DNA from: Winogradskyella_A sp963966315
GTDB taxonomy: Bacteria; Bacteroidota; Bacteroidia; Flavobacteriales; Flavobacteriaceae
Direction of reading: 5' to 3'
Assembly (NCBI GenBank): GCA_963966315.1
Contig: CAWZYX010000003.1
Coordinates: forward strand, 26,473 to 90,472
DNA length: 64,000 nt
The translations under genes and the position numbers were made by a program. This document shows, piece after piece, positions 8,317 to 16,986 of this stretch (its first letter is position 1; each line of letters starts with the position of its first letter). The notes under the pieces are model-generated. The model did no database searches. It saw only the letters and a program-made list of their open reading frames with translations, and was not told where the DNA came from.

Positions 8317-9660
8317 ATGTCCGACGAGTTTGATCTATTAGAAACCAGTTCCAATGAAAAGGCCGAAAAGGTTGATGTCAATTGGGGAAAAGCTATTGAC
8401 ACCATGAAATCCAAGCTGGCTCAGGAAGATGACCCTGAAATGCGCCAGAAGATTCTCAATGCCACCTTAGACGATGTGGTGCATATGGCAGAAAAGGACA
8501 GGACAACCCTGCTGGATGCCATTAAGGACCTTACGGACTATCAGGATGAGGTGGGCATTATTTTTGAAAATTTTTCTTCTCTCAATGCCGAGGAGCAAAA
8601 AATTATTGACGATGCCATCAAACGGCTGGAGCGTGCCAGGATAGAACTGGAGGATGCCGAAAACAAACCTGATACCTGGTGGAACAATTTATGGGGTCGA
8701 AAAAGTAAAATTGCCAAAGCGGAAGAGGAGTTGAAAAATGCCCAGAAAGAAAGGGATGCTGCCGATAATAAGGCCAAAGCGCTCTTTCAGCAGCGCATTG
8801 AATCTGCCGATGTGCAAACCTTATTAAACGAATTATCATTTAAGAGCCAGGCAGCTGTCAAACGCTTAAAAGACCGCGAAATAGAGATCAAGGAAGTTGA
8901 GGACCGGTTGCAGGATGCCATTGTAGAGGCTACCAAAAACCATACTCGGGCGCTTGAGAAGAAAAAAGAGGTGGAAGATAAACTGGAAACCGAGTATGCC
9001 AAGCTAAAGCAGGCCAGGCAAGCGCTGGAAGATATTGTGGATAAACAATCTGCCGAATACGCCGAAGCCATTGGAAAGGTAACCACCTTGGAACAAAGTG
9101 TTGAAGAACTGGAAGGCTTGAAAAACGCCTATACCACCCTTGCAGCATCCAAAGACAGTTTTGTGCACAAACATAACCTAACGATCAAGGTACTGACCTC
9201 ATTAAGGTCAAACCTTCAGACCCATCGTGCTAAACTAAAGAGCGATACAGAAGAGCGGCTTAAATATTACGACGGTTATGTGGTGGCTTTAAAGGCCAGA
9301 ACAGATCAAGAATTTGCAGCTATTTTAGAGCATCTGGGAGTAAAAACCGATGAGCATATTGGTGAGACGCTGGCAGCGATGCATACGGCCAGTGCCAAGG
9401 CCCGCCAGGAGATGATGGATAATATCCCGGTGCACGAAAAAGTGATGCAAGGAGTGTACAGCAGTTATGCCGAGGCACTGCAGGAGATCAGGGAAAAAGA
9501 CGTGGACATTCAAAAGAATTTTTCGGAGCGCTATGGTATTGACATGAAGGAGATCTTTGAGGAGTATTACAAATCGGATGCGTCGGCGCCTGCTGCAGAA
9601 GGAACCTCAAATACTGCAAATACTGCAGAAAGTGAGACGGAGGAAGACTTGTTGTCTTAA
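8317..9660 (+). CDS. Long coiled-coil protein, first gene of an uncharacterised six-gene locus
   Basis: A 447-residue soluble protein with no signal peptide. Residues 1-90 are helical and acidic. A Trp-rich kink, PDTWWNNLWGRKSK, lies at 118-131, and long charged heptad-like coiled coil extends from about 90 to 280. A second helical region (about 280-415) follows, then a low-complexity Ser/Ala/Thr/Glu tail. The layout (helices, a W-rich turn, coiled coil) recalls TelA toxic-anion-resistance proteins, but I cannot show homology. It could be a filament-like or adaptor partner for the AAA+ ATPase encoded two genes later. The gene starts a run of six same-strand genes. Confidence 0.78.
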   Translation: MSDEFDLLETSSNEKAEKVDVNWGKAIDTMKSKLAQEDDPEMRQKILNATLDDVVHMAEKDRTTLLDAIKDLTDYQDEVGIIFENFSSLNAEEQKIIDDAIKRLERARIELEDAENKPDTWWNNLWGRKSKIAKAEEELKNAQKERDAADNKAKALFQQRIESADVQTLLNELSFKSQAAVKRLKDREIEIKEVEDRLQDAIVEATKNHTRALEKKKEVEDKLETEYAKLKQARQALEDIVDKQSAEYAEAIGKVTTLEQSVEELEGLKNAYTTLAASKDSFVHKHNLTIKVLTSLRSNLQTHRAKLKSDTEERLKYYDGYVVALKARTDQEFAAILEHLGVKTDEHIGETLAAMHTASAKARQEMMDNIPVHEKVMQGVYSSYAEALQEIREKDVDIQKNFSERYGIDMKEIFEEYYKSDASAPAAEGTSNTANTAESETEEDLLS

Positions 9661-9833
9661 TAATTTAGATTTTCAAACTCTCGGATTTTTTTAGTTGAGA
9701 CTTCCTTACGCTTATAATTCATAAGTGTTTTTACACTCCATAGAGGAGAAGACGGGATCTGTTTCCATTTGAAAGCGACAGGCTTCATTTATAAAAAGTA
9801 ATTGTTAATACACTGAATAGTTAATAAAATCGA

Positions 9834-10880
9834 ATGATTGTTACTCCCCTGGATTCTGCACAACTGAACTCTAAAGGTCAGTATGTGTTTTATCACCGGA
9901 TGGTGGACTTTACCATCAAGGAGCTCATTGTAAAAATGCAGCAGCAACAGCTCTGTACTTCTAAAGAGCTGGGGTTCTTCAAGCAGTATTGTGATCTGTT
10001 GCTTTATTCCATTGAGGCCATGCGTGTAAAGTACATGTACGATGAGGAGGACAATATGAAAATTGACCTGACCGATTCCGGTTTTCCCAATTATCTGGAG
10101 TTTAGGTACTTGTTTAACGATCTGTCTTTAAGAGAGGAGTATCTCAGCAAACTAACGGATATTGATGTTTTGAAACAAGAGTTTCTGGATACCCTGATGC
10201 GTAAAAAGCAACCGATCAAAAAATCAAGGCTTTTCCAGGCAGCATCCATTGTTTACTATTCCAACGTCAAGCAGGAATATATTTTCAACAGGTTTATTCA
10301 GGGCAAGATCGTGGCAGCACCGGAGGGTGTTAAGGCACCTTACATGACCAGCTGGAGTTTTTATGATGTATCCCTTAACAGGCCATTTGTCTGTTTTATG
10401 TATTTTGATTACAAGGGCAAAGATCCGTCGAAGAATAAGGCACAGATTTATGAGGCACTCAGGCTCACTGCCGATCGAAAAATGCCACTGGACAGCATGG
10501 CTTATGCGATAGACAGAAAGCTTGCAGACCTCTATCCAAAACACATCAAACGCATTGACCTGGGGCCTCTTCATAATGTTTTTGCCAAGGACAAGAATGA
10601 GATCACCCACGCTTTGCTTGAGGGAATTGGAAATAAAGACATCTCACTGGAATCCTATGCCTTTTCCTTAAAGATAGATGAGGTCTTTTCGGGAAGTGAA
10701 TTTAAGGAGGGTAGTTTTTTTAGCAAGCAGATCTTACAGAACTGGAGTGAGGTAGTAAGGCAGAGCTATGTTCTTGCTCCTCACCGAATCATCCAGATGC
10801 TTTATAACAAAATACCCGATAGTATTAATCATTTGGCCAAACCCCCAATTCAAATGGCAGACTTACCTGCCTCAAATTAA
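9834..10880 (+). CDS. Uncharacterised soluble protein upstream of the AAA+ ATPase
   Basis: A 348-residue protein without signal peptide or membrane helix. The first 150 residues look helical and aromatic-rich; the middle, SWSFYDVSLNRPFVCFMYFDYKG (about 180-200), looks like beta strands; the last part is helical. I do not recognise a family. It ends 5 nt before the AAA+ gene, so the two are translationally linked, and a 173-nt gap separates it from the coiled-coil gene. Its likely role is as an adaptor or substrate-binding partner of the ATPase, by context only. Confidence 0.78.
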   Translation: MIVTPLDSAQLNSKGQYVFYHRMVDFTIKELIVKMQQQQLCTSKELGFFKQYCDLLLYSIEAMRVKYMYDEEDNMKIDLTDSGFPNYLEFRYLFNDLSLREEYLSKLTDIDVLKQEFLDTLMRKKQPIKKSRLFQAASIVYYSNVKQEYIFNRFIQGKIVAAPEGVKAPYMTSWSFYDVSLNRPFVCFMYFDYKGKDPSKNKAQIYEALRLTADRKMPLDSMAYAIDRKLADLYPKHIKRIDLGPLHNVFAKDKNEITHALLEGIGNKDISLESYAFSLKIDEVFSGSEFKEGSFFSKQILQNWSEVVRQSYVLAPHRIIQMLYNKIPDSINHLAKPPIQMADLPASN

Positions 10881-10885
10881 ATTAA

Positions 10886-12847
10886 ATGGAACACAATTCT
10901 ACCTTTCCCATAAAACAATCCGAACTGGACATGTTGCGTGATGAAGCAACCTCCTATCTCAAAAGTATTGAGTGGGAGCAAAGCCAGCGGGCAAGAAACA
11001 GAAGCGGAGAGGAAAAGGACCAGTCTATTCTGCTGTACCTTTCACGCGCCAACAATGGTAGTAATAATGCGCAGTTGGTCTCGGTCTCAAAGACCGTTCT
11101 TAGCCTGAAGAAACGCTTATTGCCTGAATCGGTGGCCCTACCGGTATTATTGAATCGCTCTTTGTATACACTTCAGGAGGCTATTACCCTGGGACTGTGG
11201 ATTCGTGACAGCTACTACGATGCTTCTGGTTTAAGCAGTCTTCAGGAAAGAAAGTCTGCACTCGATTCAAAGGCCAGGCGCGAGTATGAGAGCAAAATGC
11301 ATACAGCCACGGCTTTTATGCTGTACTCTGCAGCATATAAGATTTTATTTGATCTCAAAGCCTTTGCAGCGGACGATCTTAGTGTGATGAAACAGAAATT
11401 TGCAGGAATACCTGAGGTATCACTCATAAGTCCCCTAAAAGGACTGTCCTGTGCGTTGTTTTACTATGATAAGTATCTGAGCCATCCCGAAATGATCAAT
11501 TCAGACCAGGATGTGGTGAGTTTTACGGTCGTTTTTTTTCAAGCACTCATTGCCGAGATCCAGCTGAGAAAGAGCACCTTGGAATATACAGAAACCATTG
11601 AGGACCGAACGTACAAACTGGAGAATTCGGATTTTGCGATTTCGGGCTGGAACAACGTGTTTGACGGAGCTGCTAAAAGCGTTGTCTTCAACACAGTGCA
11701 GTTTGAACAGATCGTTGGAAACCGGGATGCGAAGCATTTTGCCAGACGCTTAACAGAGCGCCTGCTGAGCTATGACTTTACTGCGCGAAAGAATCCATTT
11801 CAGGAACTTGGCGGTTTCATGCCCGTATTTATGGGTTACGGTATCCCGGGGACAGGAAAAAGCATGCTCATAGCCGCCATTGCTACCCGTTTAAAGGAAC
11901 ATTGCGACCGTCTTGAGCTCCCTTTTTTATTCCATCCAATGCCCGATACCATTGTAAGTACTTTTCAGGGTGGGTCAGCAGAAAAAATGGTGGAATGGAT
12001 GAAACCCCTGCAAGACCCCGGTAAGATCATTTTTGCACCAATTGACGACGCAGAAAACAACCTGCAGGAGCGGACCGCTCAGGGGGTGTCAGCGGGTGTG
12101 AAGGAGGTGATTGGGGTGTTTTTAAGGTATACGGAAGGTGCCTATGCAGTAAACTACGGAAATAGTTCCATAGGTTTATTTACCAATCTTCCCGAAATGC
12201 TCGATAAAGCTGTGATTTCACGCATTCAGGGGCGTTTTAGGATCGATGGGGCACAGACCGAACACGATTTTCTGGATCAGGACTATCTCTGGTGGCAACA
12301 TCTCCAAAAGACCATGCCTGGCTTTGTAAACATGGACGATCCGGAAGGCTATGCGTACCTACAGGATCAGGGCCTGGCCAAAAACCTAGGTGATATACTG
12401 GAGCGTATCGAAAACCCGGGAGAAGAACGGGTGAAGGCTGTATTTGACAAAGTCGACGATTTGCACGAGATGGATGATCACATGTTTTACGCAGCCCTTT
12501 ACAAGGCCATACAGGAGGTATTTCCATTTTTCTCGTCACGGGATGTGCGAAATATCCAGTCTGCCATTTCTTTACGACTCACCGATTTTGACCTGGAAAA
12601 GGATTGGTTTGAGAACCCGGAAGTTTATTTTAATCAGAACTACGAGACAAAATTTGGGATGCTACAGGAGTTGATGAAAGCCAACATGAAGGGCTTGAAT
12701 TTTTCGGACATCAGACGGCAGGAGGTGATCAGATATCTCGATAATGTGGCTACTATCGCCGATACGGACTTTAACAGAAAAGTAGAGGACAGGGTCAATC
12801 AGATGCAGATCGAATTGGAAGCCAGAGAGCGCTTTGAAAAACCATAG
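10886..12847 (+). CDS. AAA+ family ATPase with large unknown N-terminal domain
   Basis: A 653-residue cytoplasmic protein. Residues 1-290 are mostly helical and unrecognised. The AAA module spans about 300-475: Walker A GIPGTGKS at 319-326, Walker B IIFAPIDD ending in D387-D388, sensor 1 Asn434 in FTNLPEMLD, and arginine-finger candidates R446 and R450 in SRIQGRF. This is the classic AAA second region of homology. The usual catalytic Glu of Walker B is Asp388, so hydrolysis may be slow or regulated. The C-terminal 180 residues form another helical domain. It is the motor of the six-gene locus; the gene is 5 nt after its upstream neighbour and 30 nt before the next. Confidence 0.9.
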   Translation: MEHNSTFPIKQSELDMLRDEATSYLKSIEWEQSQRARNRSGEEKDQSILLYLSRANNGSNNAQLVSVSKTVLSLKKRLLPESVALPVLLNRSLYTLQEAITLGLWIRDSYYDASGLSSLQERKSALDSKARREYESKMHTATAFMLYSAAYKILFDLKAFAADDLSVMKQKFAGIPEVSLISPLKGLSCALFYYDKYLSHPEMINSDQDVVSFTVVFFQALIAEIQLRKSTLEYTETIEDRTYKLENSDFAISGWNNVFDGAAKSVVFNTVQFEQIVGNRDAKHFARRLTERLLSYDFTARKNPFQELGGFMPVFMGYGIPGTGKSMLIAAIATRLKEHCDRLELPFLFHPMPDTIVSTFQGGSAEKMVEWMKPLQDPGKIIFAPIDDAENNLQERTAQGVSAGVKEVIGVFLRYTEGAYAVNYGNSSIGLFTNLPEMLDKAVISRIQGRFRIDGAQTEHDFLDQDYLWWQHLQKTMPGFVNMDDPEGYAYLQDQGLAKNLGDILERIENPGEERVKAVFDKVDDLHEMDDHMFYAALYKAIQEVFPFFSSRDVRNIQSAISLRLTDFDLEKDWFENPEVYFNQNYETKFGMLQELMKANMKGLNFSDIRRQEVIRYLDNVATIADTDFNRKVEDRVNQMQIELEARERFEKP

Positions 12848-12877
12848 AGGTAGTTGTAAACGCTAGGACACAATAGA

Positions 12878-14113
12878 ATGAACAAACTAAAAGAAGCCAA
12901 TTTATATCAGAGTGAACTTATTCCGGTGAATGGAAAGCTAGTGGACAGGTATAATAAGTGCCTGAAAACTCTGGGCTTCAAAGAAACAGAATTAAGCTCC
13001 TTTTCTATTGACGGAATCGGTTGGAGTCCTGAAATTGCCGAAGAAAAACAAGATGTTCAGTATTTGAATCACGGCGATGCCAATCCGCACGGGATCATCA
13101 TTTCTCCCTTACAAAGGGGCAAGCCGGTCTATTTACCTTTTCACTCATTCGATCGGGAGATGATGCGGCAGATCTTTAGAGTACACGGACAGAAGATCAG
13201 TGATATTACCAGAGATTCTGCGATCTGTATCGATTTTGATCAGGATATTGATGTGTATTACCACCCTTTGGATATTTTAAAATATGATAATATACACATC
13301 TCCTTTAGGCTCATCGATGACCTGAATAGGGTACAACAAGAACAACTTCAGTTGGTAGATAAGTTCATAAGAGGTCATAATTTTATAGACGAGGATCTTC
13401 AAAAAGAGCTTCTTTCTTCGGCCAGGACCTTTGGGGACCTAAGAAACAGAGATCTCAATTTACATTCTTTGCACTATTCTGTTTCCTCTTTCTATTCACG
13501 TGCGTTTAAAGGCGTATATGTGTTAAAGGATTTTGTAAAGACCATTGTGGTCTTTGAGGATAAAGAGGTGTACCAGGACGCTGTGAAAGATAGTTACCAC
13601 GATGTATTGATCTATCACATCCATCAGCCGGAGCTGATCAGGAAACTCGAGGATTATCAGATCATCTCTTATGATCTTGAATCGGTTGTGCAGACGAAAC
13701 GTTATGAGCGGATTAAAAAATATTACCTCAGTCGTGTTTTAGGGGATACTGAGCATCCAATAAAAGACATTCTGGATAACAAAGCGCTGTTTCGGTCGTA
13801 CCTGAATAAATTAAATGTTCAGGATCGAAAAAAAGTAATGGGAGTGGAGCTTTATCTGGAACGTATCGCACGCAGCAATGCGTATAAGCTGGAAGATATG
13901 GTGGAGCAGGAGCTATTTTTTGGACTAATGGACCCGCATAGCTCCTTAAGTCCAAACGATCGTGACATTATTCATAAGCTACTCATCAACATTGCACCTC
14001 TTGATGTATTGTTTCTCTATTGGTACGATAAGGAACAGTTTTACGAGTACTATCAGCAATGGAGTGACTCGCTTAAAGATTGGGTGATAGAGGTTATTCG
14101 TAACAATATATGA
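12878..14113 (+). CDS. Uncharacterised soluble protein downstream of the AAA+ ATPase
   Basis: A 411-residue protein without signal peptide or membrane helix. The N-terminal part carries the text IDGIGWSPEIAEEK (about 45-58) and HGDANPHGIIISPLQRGKPVY, which looks like a conserved globular domain. The rest is mixed and acidic, with a helical C terminus rich in Tyr and Trp. I believe that it belongs to a Bacteroidota-restricted DUF (possibly DUF6638), but this is from memory and unverified. It follows the ATPase by 30 nt. Function unknown; by context, a partner of the AAA+ protein. Confidence 0.8.
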   Translation: MNKLKEANLYQSELIPVNGKLVDRYNKCLKTLGFKETELSSFSIDGIGWSPEIAEEKQDVQYLNHGDANPHGIIISPLQRGKPVYLPFHSFDREMMRQIFRVHGQKISDITRDSAICIDFDQDIDVYYHPLDILKYDNIHISFRLIDDLNRVQQEQLQLVDKFIRGHNFIDEDLQKELLSSARTFGDLRNRDLNLHSLHYSVSSFYSRAFKGVYVLKDFVKTIVVFEDKEVYQDAVKDSYHDVLIYHIHQPELIRKLEDYQIISYDLESVVQTKRYERIKKYYLSRVLGDTEHPIKDILDNKALFRSYLNKLNVQDRKKVMGVELYLERIARSNAYKLEDMVEQELFFGLMDPHSSLSPNDRDIIHKLLINIAPLDVLFLYWYDKEQFYEYYQQWSDSLKDWVIEVIRNNI

Positions 14114-14176
14114 AAATAGGCTACAAATAAGTGAGAAGTTAGGAGATGGAAGAAGAAAGGCATAAGAGGGTTATTT

Positions 14177-14184
14177 TAAATTTG
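14177..14184 (+). promoter_or_regulatory. Possible internal promoter (-7 element) before the two membrane genes
   Basis: TAAATTTG fits TAnnTTTG exactly and lies about 100 nt before the ATG at 14287, in the 173-nt gap that splits the six-gene locus. No TTTG is found at the right distance upstream, so the call is tentative. Confidence 0.3.
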
Positions 14185-14286
14185 ATAATATAAATATGCC
14201 AATAGCATTCAGAAAAAGATTAAACGACTAAAGCAATGCACTACTCTACACCACACTTTCAACTTCATACATCAAACTTTTAAATT

Positions 14287-14820
14287 ATGGGACTTGAGCT
14301 GGTTATTTTTATTGCATCTCTTTTGGTTGGGATTTTTATTTATTGGAGGGAATCCAATGGTAATGGAGCCTACAGGACTTTGAATAAAATTGTGAATAGC
14401 AAGGAATTACAAATGGATCCTCACAATCCAAAGGGCTTTGTTTATAAACAGGCTTTCATACCAAGGCTCATTTTTGTGGTATCTATGTGTTTGCTTGTGG
14501 CGCTGTTTCTTGAGTTCGTTACACCGATCTCCGTTTTTGGATCCTATAACGGTGTTTCGGTTTTTTCTTCCATTGTCGTTGGCATCCTACTGGGCACCTA
14601 TCTGGCCAATTTCGTGTTAAAGTCCTCCAAAGTCATTGAAGAACATGGGGATACTCTTGGTGGTGTGGTTGGAGATGCCATTGATAAAGGGAAGGATTAC
14701 ATCGAAAATTTAAAACCTGAAGACTCACCTGAAGCGCAAATGAGGGAGCAGGAACCAAAAGTTGATGCCAGCAATGAAAAAAGTGCAAGAGAGCGCTTAA
14801 AGGACAAAGGATTACTGTAA
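14287..14820 (+). CDS. Three-helix inner-membrane protein of the AAA+ locus
   Basis: A 177-residue protein with hydrophobic segments near 2-20, 57-78 and 84-110. The loop between the first and second is basic and the C-terminal 65 residues are charged (KGKDYIENLKPEDSPEAQ), which puts both in the cytoplasm. I recognise no family. It is followed after 10 nt by the other membrane gene of the locus. It may dock the cytoplasmic ATPase or coiled-coil protein at the membrane; that is inference from order only. Confidence 0.75.
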   Translation: MGLELVIFIASLLVGIFIYWRESNGNGAYRTLNKIVNSKELQMDPHNPKGFVYKQAFIPRLIFVVSMCLLVALFLEFVTPISVFGSYNGVSVFSSIVVGILLGTYLANFVLKSSKVIEEHGDTLGGVVGDAIDKGKDYIENLKPEDSPEAQMREQEPKVDASNEKSARERLKDKGLL

Positions 14821-14830
14821 TCTTAAACCG

Positions 14831-16525
14831 ATGATCAAAACCTATTGGAATAAAGGAGCAAAACAAAAGAGAACCGTCATATTGCTTTCTCTTTTGATAC
14901 TCCTTATTTTATTTATAGTACGCGATGACTATCAGCCTGCTCTTTTGTTTCTTAGAAAATACCTTTTTGTTCTCCTGGTCAGCCTGGTTGTTCTGGTGAT
15001 CGGTCTCTCTCGATTTAGAAAAACCCCTAGTACAGGAAAGCGCGTTCTGATCCTATTTATACTGGCTAGTTTCTTTGGGCTTCTCTACCTTTTTGGCTGG
15101 CATTACCGCTTGTATGATTATATGAAAACCTATAATGTTTACAACAATCTCAACAAGGTGGAAATTCACGAATTGCCACTGACTCAAAATGAACGCATCC
15201 AGCCTTTGCGAAATATTTTATCTATGGCCAATGAGAGTGTAGGGGAGACCAAGGATGTCTCCTTGCCTCATCTGGTGCGAATAGATAGAGAAAACCGATG
15301 GACCATGGCCATCCAACCCAGTGAAAAGTATGTGATGCAGCGAATCATGAACAACACTGAAGAGGTTTTTTCGGTAAGCAGCACCACTCCATTTCCGCGT
15401 TTTTCAAATGAAAACAGAATAGGCGTCACCTTTGCTATCGGAGAATCGCTCATGTTTAGCAGAAACACCTATAACGCCGTGGTTCAACGCTTTAATCCAT
15501 GGATGCTGTTCAATTACGAGCCCAGTGACACCTACTACATGAAGAATGACAACGGTGAGTGGGTAGAAGTGGTGAGTCTCATTAAATGGGAGGGTTTCTT
15601 TTTTCCCTATCCAACCTTTGGGGGCGTAATGGTCATCGATAACGGAGATCATGATTTTAAGGACTATCTGGAGCGTATTTTAATTGGAAAGGGAACCTAT
15701 ATCCCTCCGAATGAGCTTGGTAATTATCAGTTTCTGAGCAAACAGAATATTCTGGCTGAGAAGGTGTCTCGGCTTCAGGCAGAATCGCTAAAGTTTTTAG
15801 GTGGCTTTACAGATCCACTCCCCTGGAATATGCGAACGGTAGTAAAGATTCCATTGATGCCCAAAGATCAGAACCAACAGCCCTATGTCACTGATTTCGA
15901 TTTTGCCAACACCAATACCAATGCCTACAGTGGCCTTTACCATTGGTTTGGATTAGAACCAATAGGGGAGGAACGCACCAGCTTAAGTTTTAGTGTGATG
16001 ATCCCGGCCGACGGAACAGATCAGCTCTACTATTACAATCACGCAGCCAAAAAACAGGGCTATGCCGGTGTATCGGCCATGCCACTAAAAGTTCAGGAAT
16101 CGCGAAAGGAGTATGACTGGACTGCTAATACGCCGGTGGAATTTCGCCCCTATATAAAGGATATTGCCGGAAGAAAGCGAATGTTTTTTCTTGGTACGGT
16201 TTCCTCCATCAGTGATACCAATGCAGAGCAGTTCGACGGTTCTGCAACACCCGATCTGGTTCTAATCGACAGCGAGTACAGAGACGTGGTCTGGATCGAT
16301 GTAAAACACCCTAGTCAGTGGGATAAAACGGTTTATGATCAATTGAATGAGGCCTGGAGGGCCAGTGAGGGAATTGACTATTACTATGAGGAAGACCAAA
16401 ATGACCCCGATATCGTGGAAGTACAAAAGGATTCTGTAAAAGGACTGAGCCCTAAAAGTAATAAAGAAGAGCAAATTGAGGCTCTGCAGCGCATAATTGA
16501 CTCGCTGAAGACCAGTGGTAACTAG
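14831..16525 (+). CDS. Membrane-anchored protein with a large extracytoplasmic domain, last gene of the AAA+ locus
   Basis: A 564-residue protein. Three hydrophobic helices lie at about 15-31, 44-60 and 71-89; a basic loop (RFRKTPSTGKR) between the second and third places it inside, so the remaining 475 residues face the periplasm. That domain is aromatic-rich with many beta-like stretches, such as EGFFFPYPTFGGVMVIDN near 256-273, and ends in a charged helix. I recognise no family. Its stop overlaps the stop of the convergent GNAT gene in the 4 bases CTAG (16522-16525). It would be the outward-facing effector or sensor of the locus. Confidence 0.78.
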   Translation: MIKTYWNKGAKQKRTVILLSLLILLILFIVRDDYQPALLFLRKYLFVLLVSLVVLVIGLSRFRKTPSTGKRVLILFILASFFGLLYLFGWHYRLYDYMKTYNVYNNLNKVEIHELPLTQNERIQPLRNILSMANESVGETKDVSLPHLVRIDRENRWTMAIQPSEKYVMQRIMNNTEEVFSVSSTTPFPRFSNENRIGVTFAIGESLMFSRNTYNAVVQRFNPWMLFNYEPSDTYYMKNDNGEWVEVVSLIKWEGFFFPYPTFGGVMVIDNGDHDFKDYLERILIGKGTYIPPNELGNYQFLSKQNILAEKVSRLQAESLKFLGGFTDPLPWNMRTVVKIPLMPKDQNQQPYVTDFDFANTNTNAYSGLYHWFGLEPIGEERTSLSFSVMIPADGTDQLYYYNHAAKKQGYAGVSAMPLKVQESRKEYDWTANTPVEFRPYIKDIAGRKRMFFLGTVSSISDTNAEQFDGSATPDLVLIDSEYRDVVWIDVKHPSQWDKTVYDQLNEAWRASEGIDYYYEEDQNDPDIVEVQKDSVKGLSPKSNKEEQIEALQRIIDSLKTSGN

Positions 16526-16986
16526 AGGTCCAATCTCATTTTAATATCTGCACGATCATAAGGATTGTCAGCTTCCAGTTCCAGCTCTGTGAAGCCATAT
16601 TTTCGATAGAGGTAAATGGCATTTTCTAGTCTGGTGTTGGAATAAAGTACAAGGGCTCTGTAATTGTGAGATCGGCTAAAATCAATACAGTGTTTAAGCA
16701 GGATTTGACCAATTCCCTTCCCTCTAACTTCAGGTAAAACAGCCATTTTTGTCAGTTCCAGAACACTCGATTCTGTAGTTGGCATCAATGCTACCGTTCC
16801 TAAAATAACATCTTTATCAACAGCAAAAAATATAGAACCTCCCTTATCAATGATGTAGGTTTCGGGTTTGCCCAGGACTTCTTTATCGTAGGGTTCAACA
16901 TAGAAATAGGTCCGTAGCCACTCTAAATTGAGATCCTGAAAGGCTTTTGCATATTCGGGTGCAAAGGGTCTAATGACCAGACTCAT
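16522..16986 (-). CDS. GNAT family N-acetyltransferase
   Basis: A 154-residue acetyltransferase with the acetyl-CoA loop LPEVRGKGIGQILL (about 93-106) and the C-terminal ENAIYLYRKYGFTELEL motif near residue 125. It overlaps the end of the formimidoylglutamase gene by 17 nt and is translated with it. A specific substrate cannot be read from sequence. The convergent neighbour shares its stop-codon bases. Confidence 0.9.
   Translation of the reverse strand: MSLVIRPFAPEYAKAFQDLNLEWLRTYFYVEPYDKEVLGKPETYIIDKGGSIFFAVDKDVILGTVALMPTTESSVLELTKMAVLPEVRGKGIGQILLKHCIDFSRSHNYRALVLYSNTRLENAIYLYRKYGFTELELEADNPYDRADIKMRLDL

Noticed and set aside
9661..9833. Short inverted repeats (CTTAT/ATAAG, AGTGT/ACACT) in the gap inside the six-gene locus, as a terminator
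   Set aside because: The stems are only five bases and no T-run follows, so termination is unlikely.
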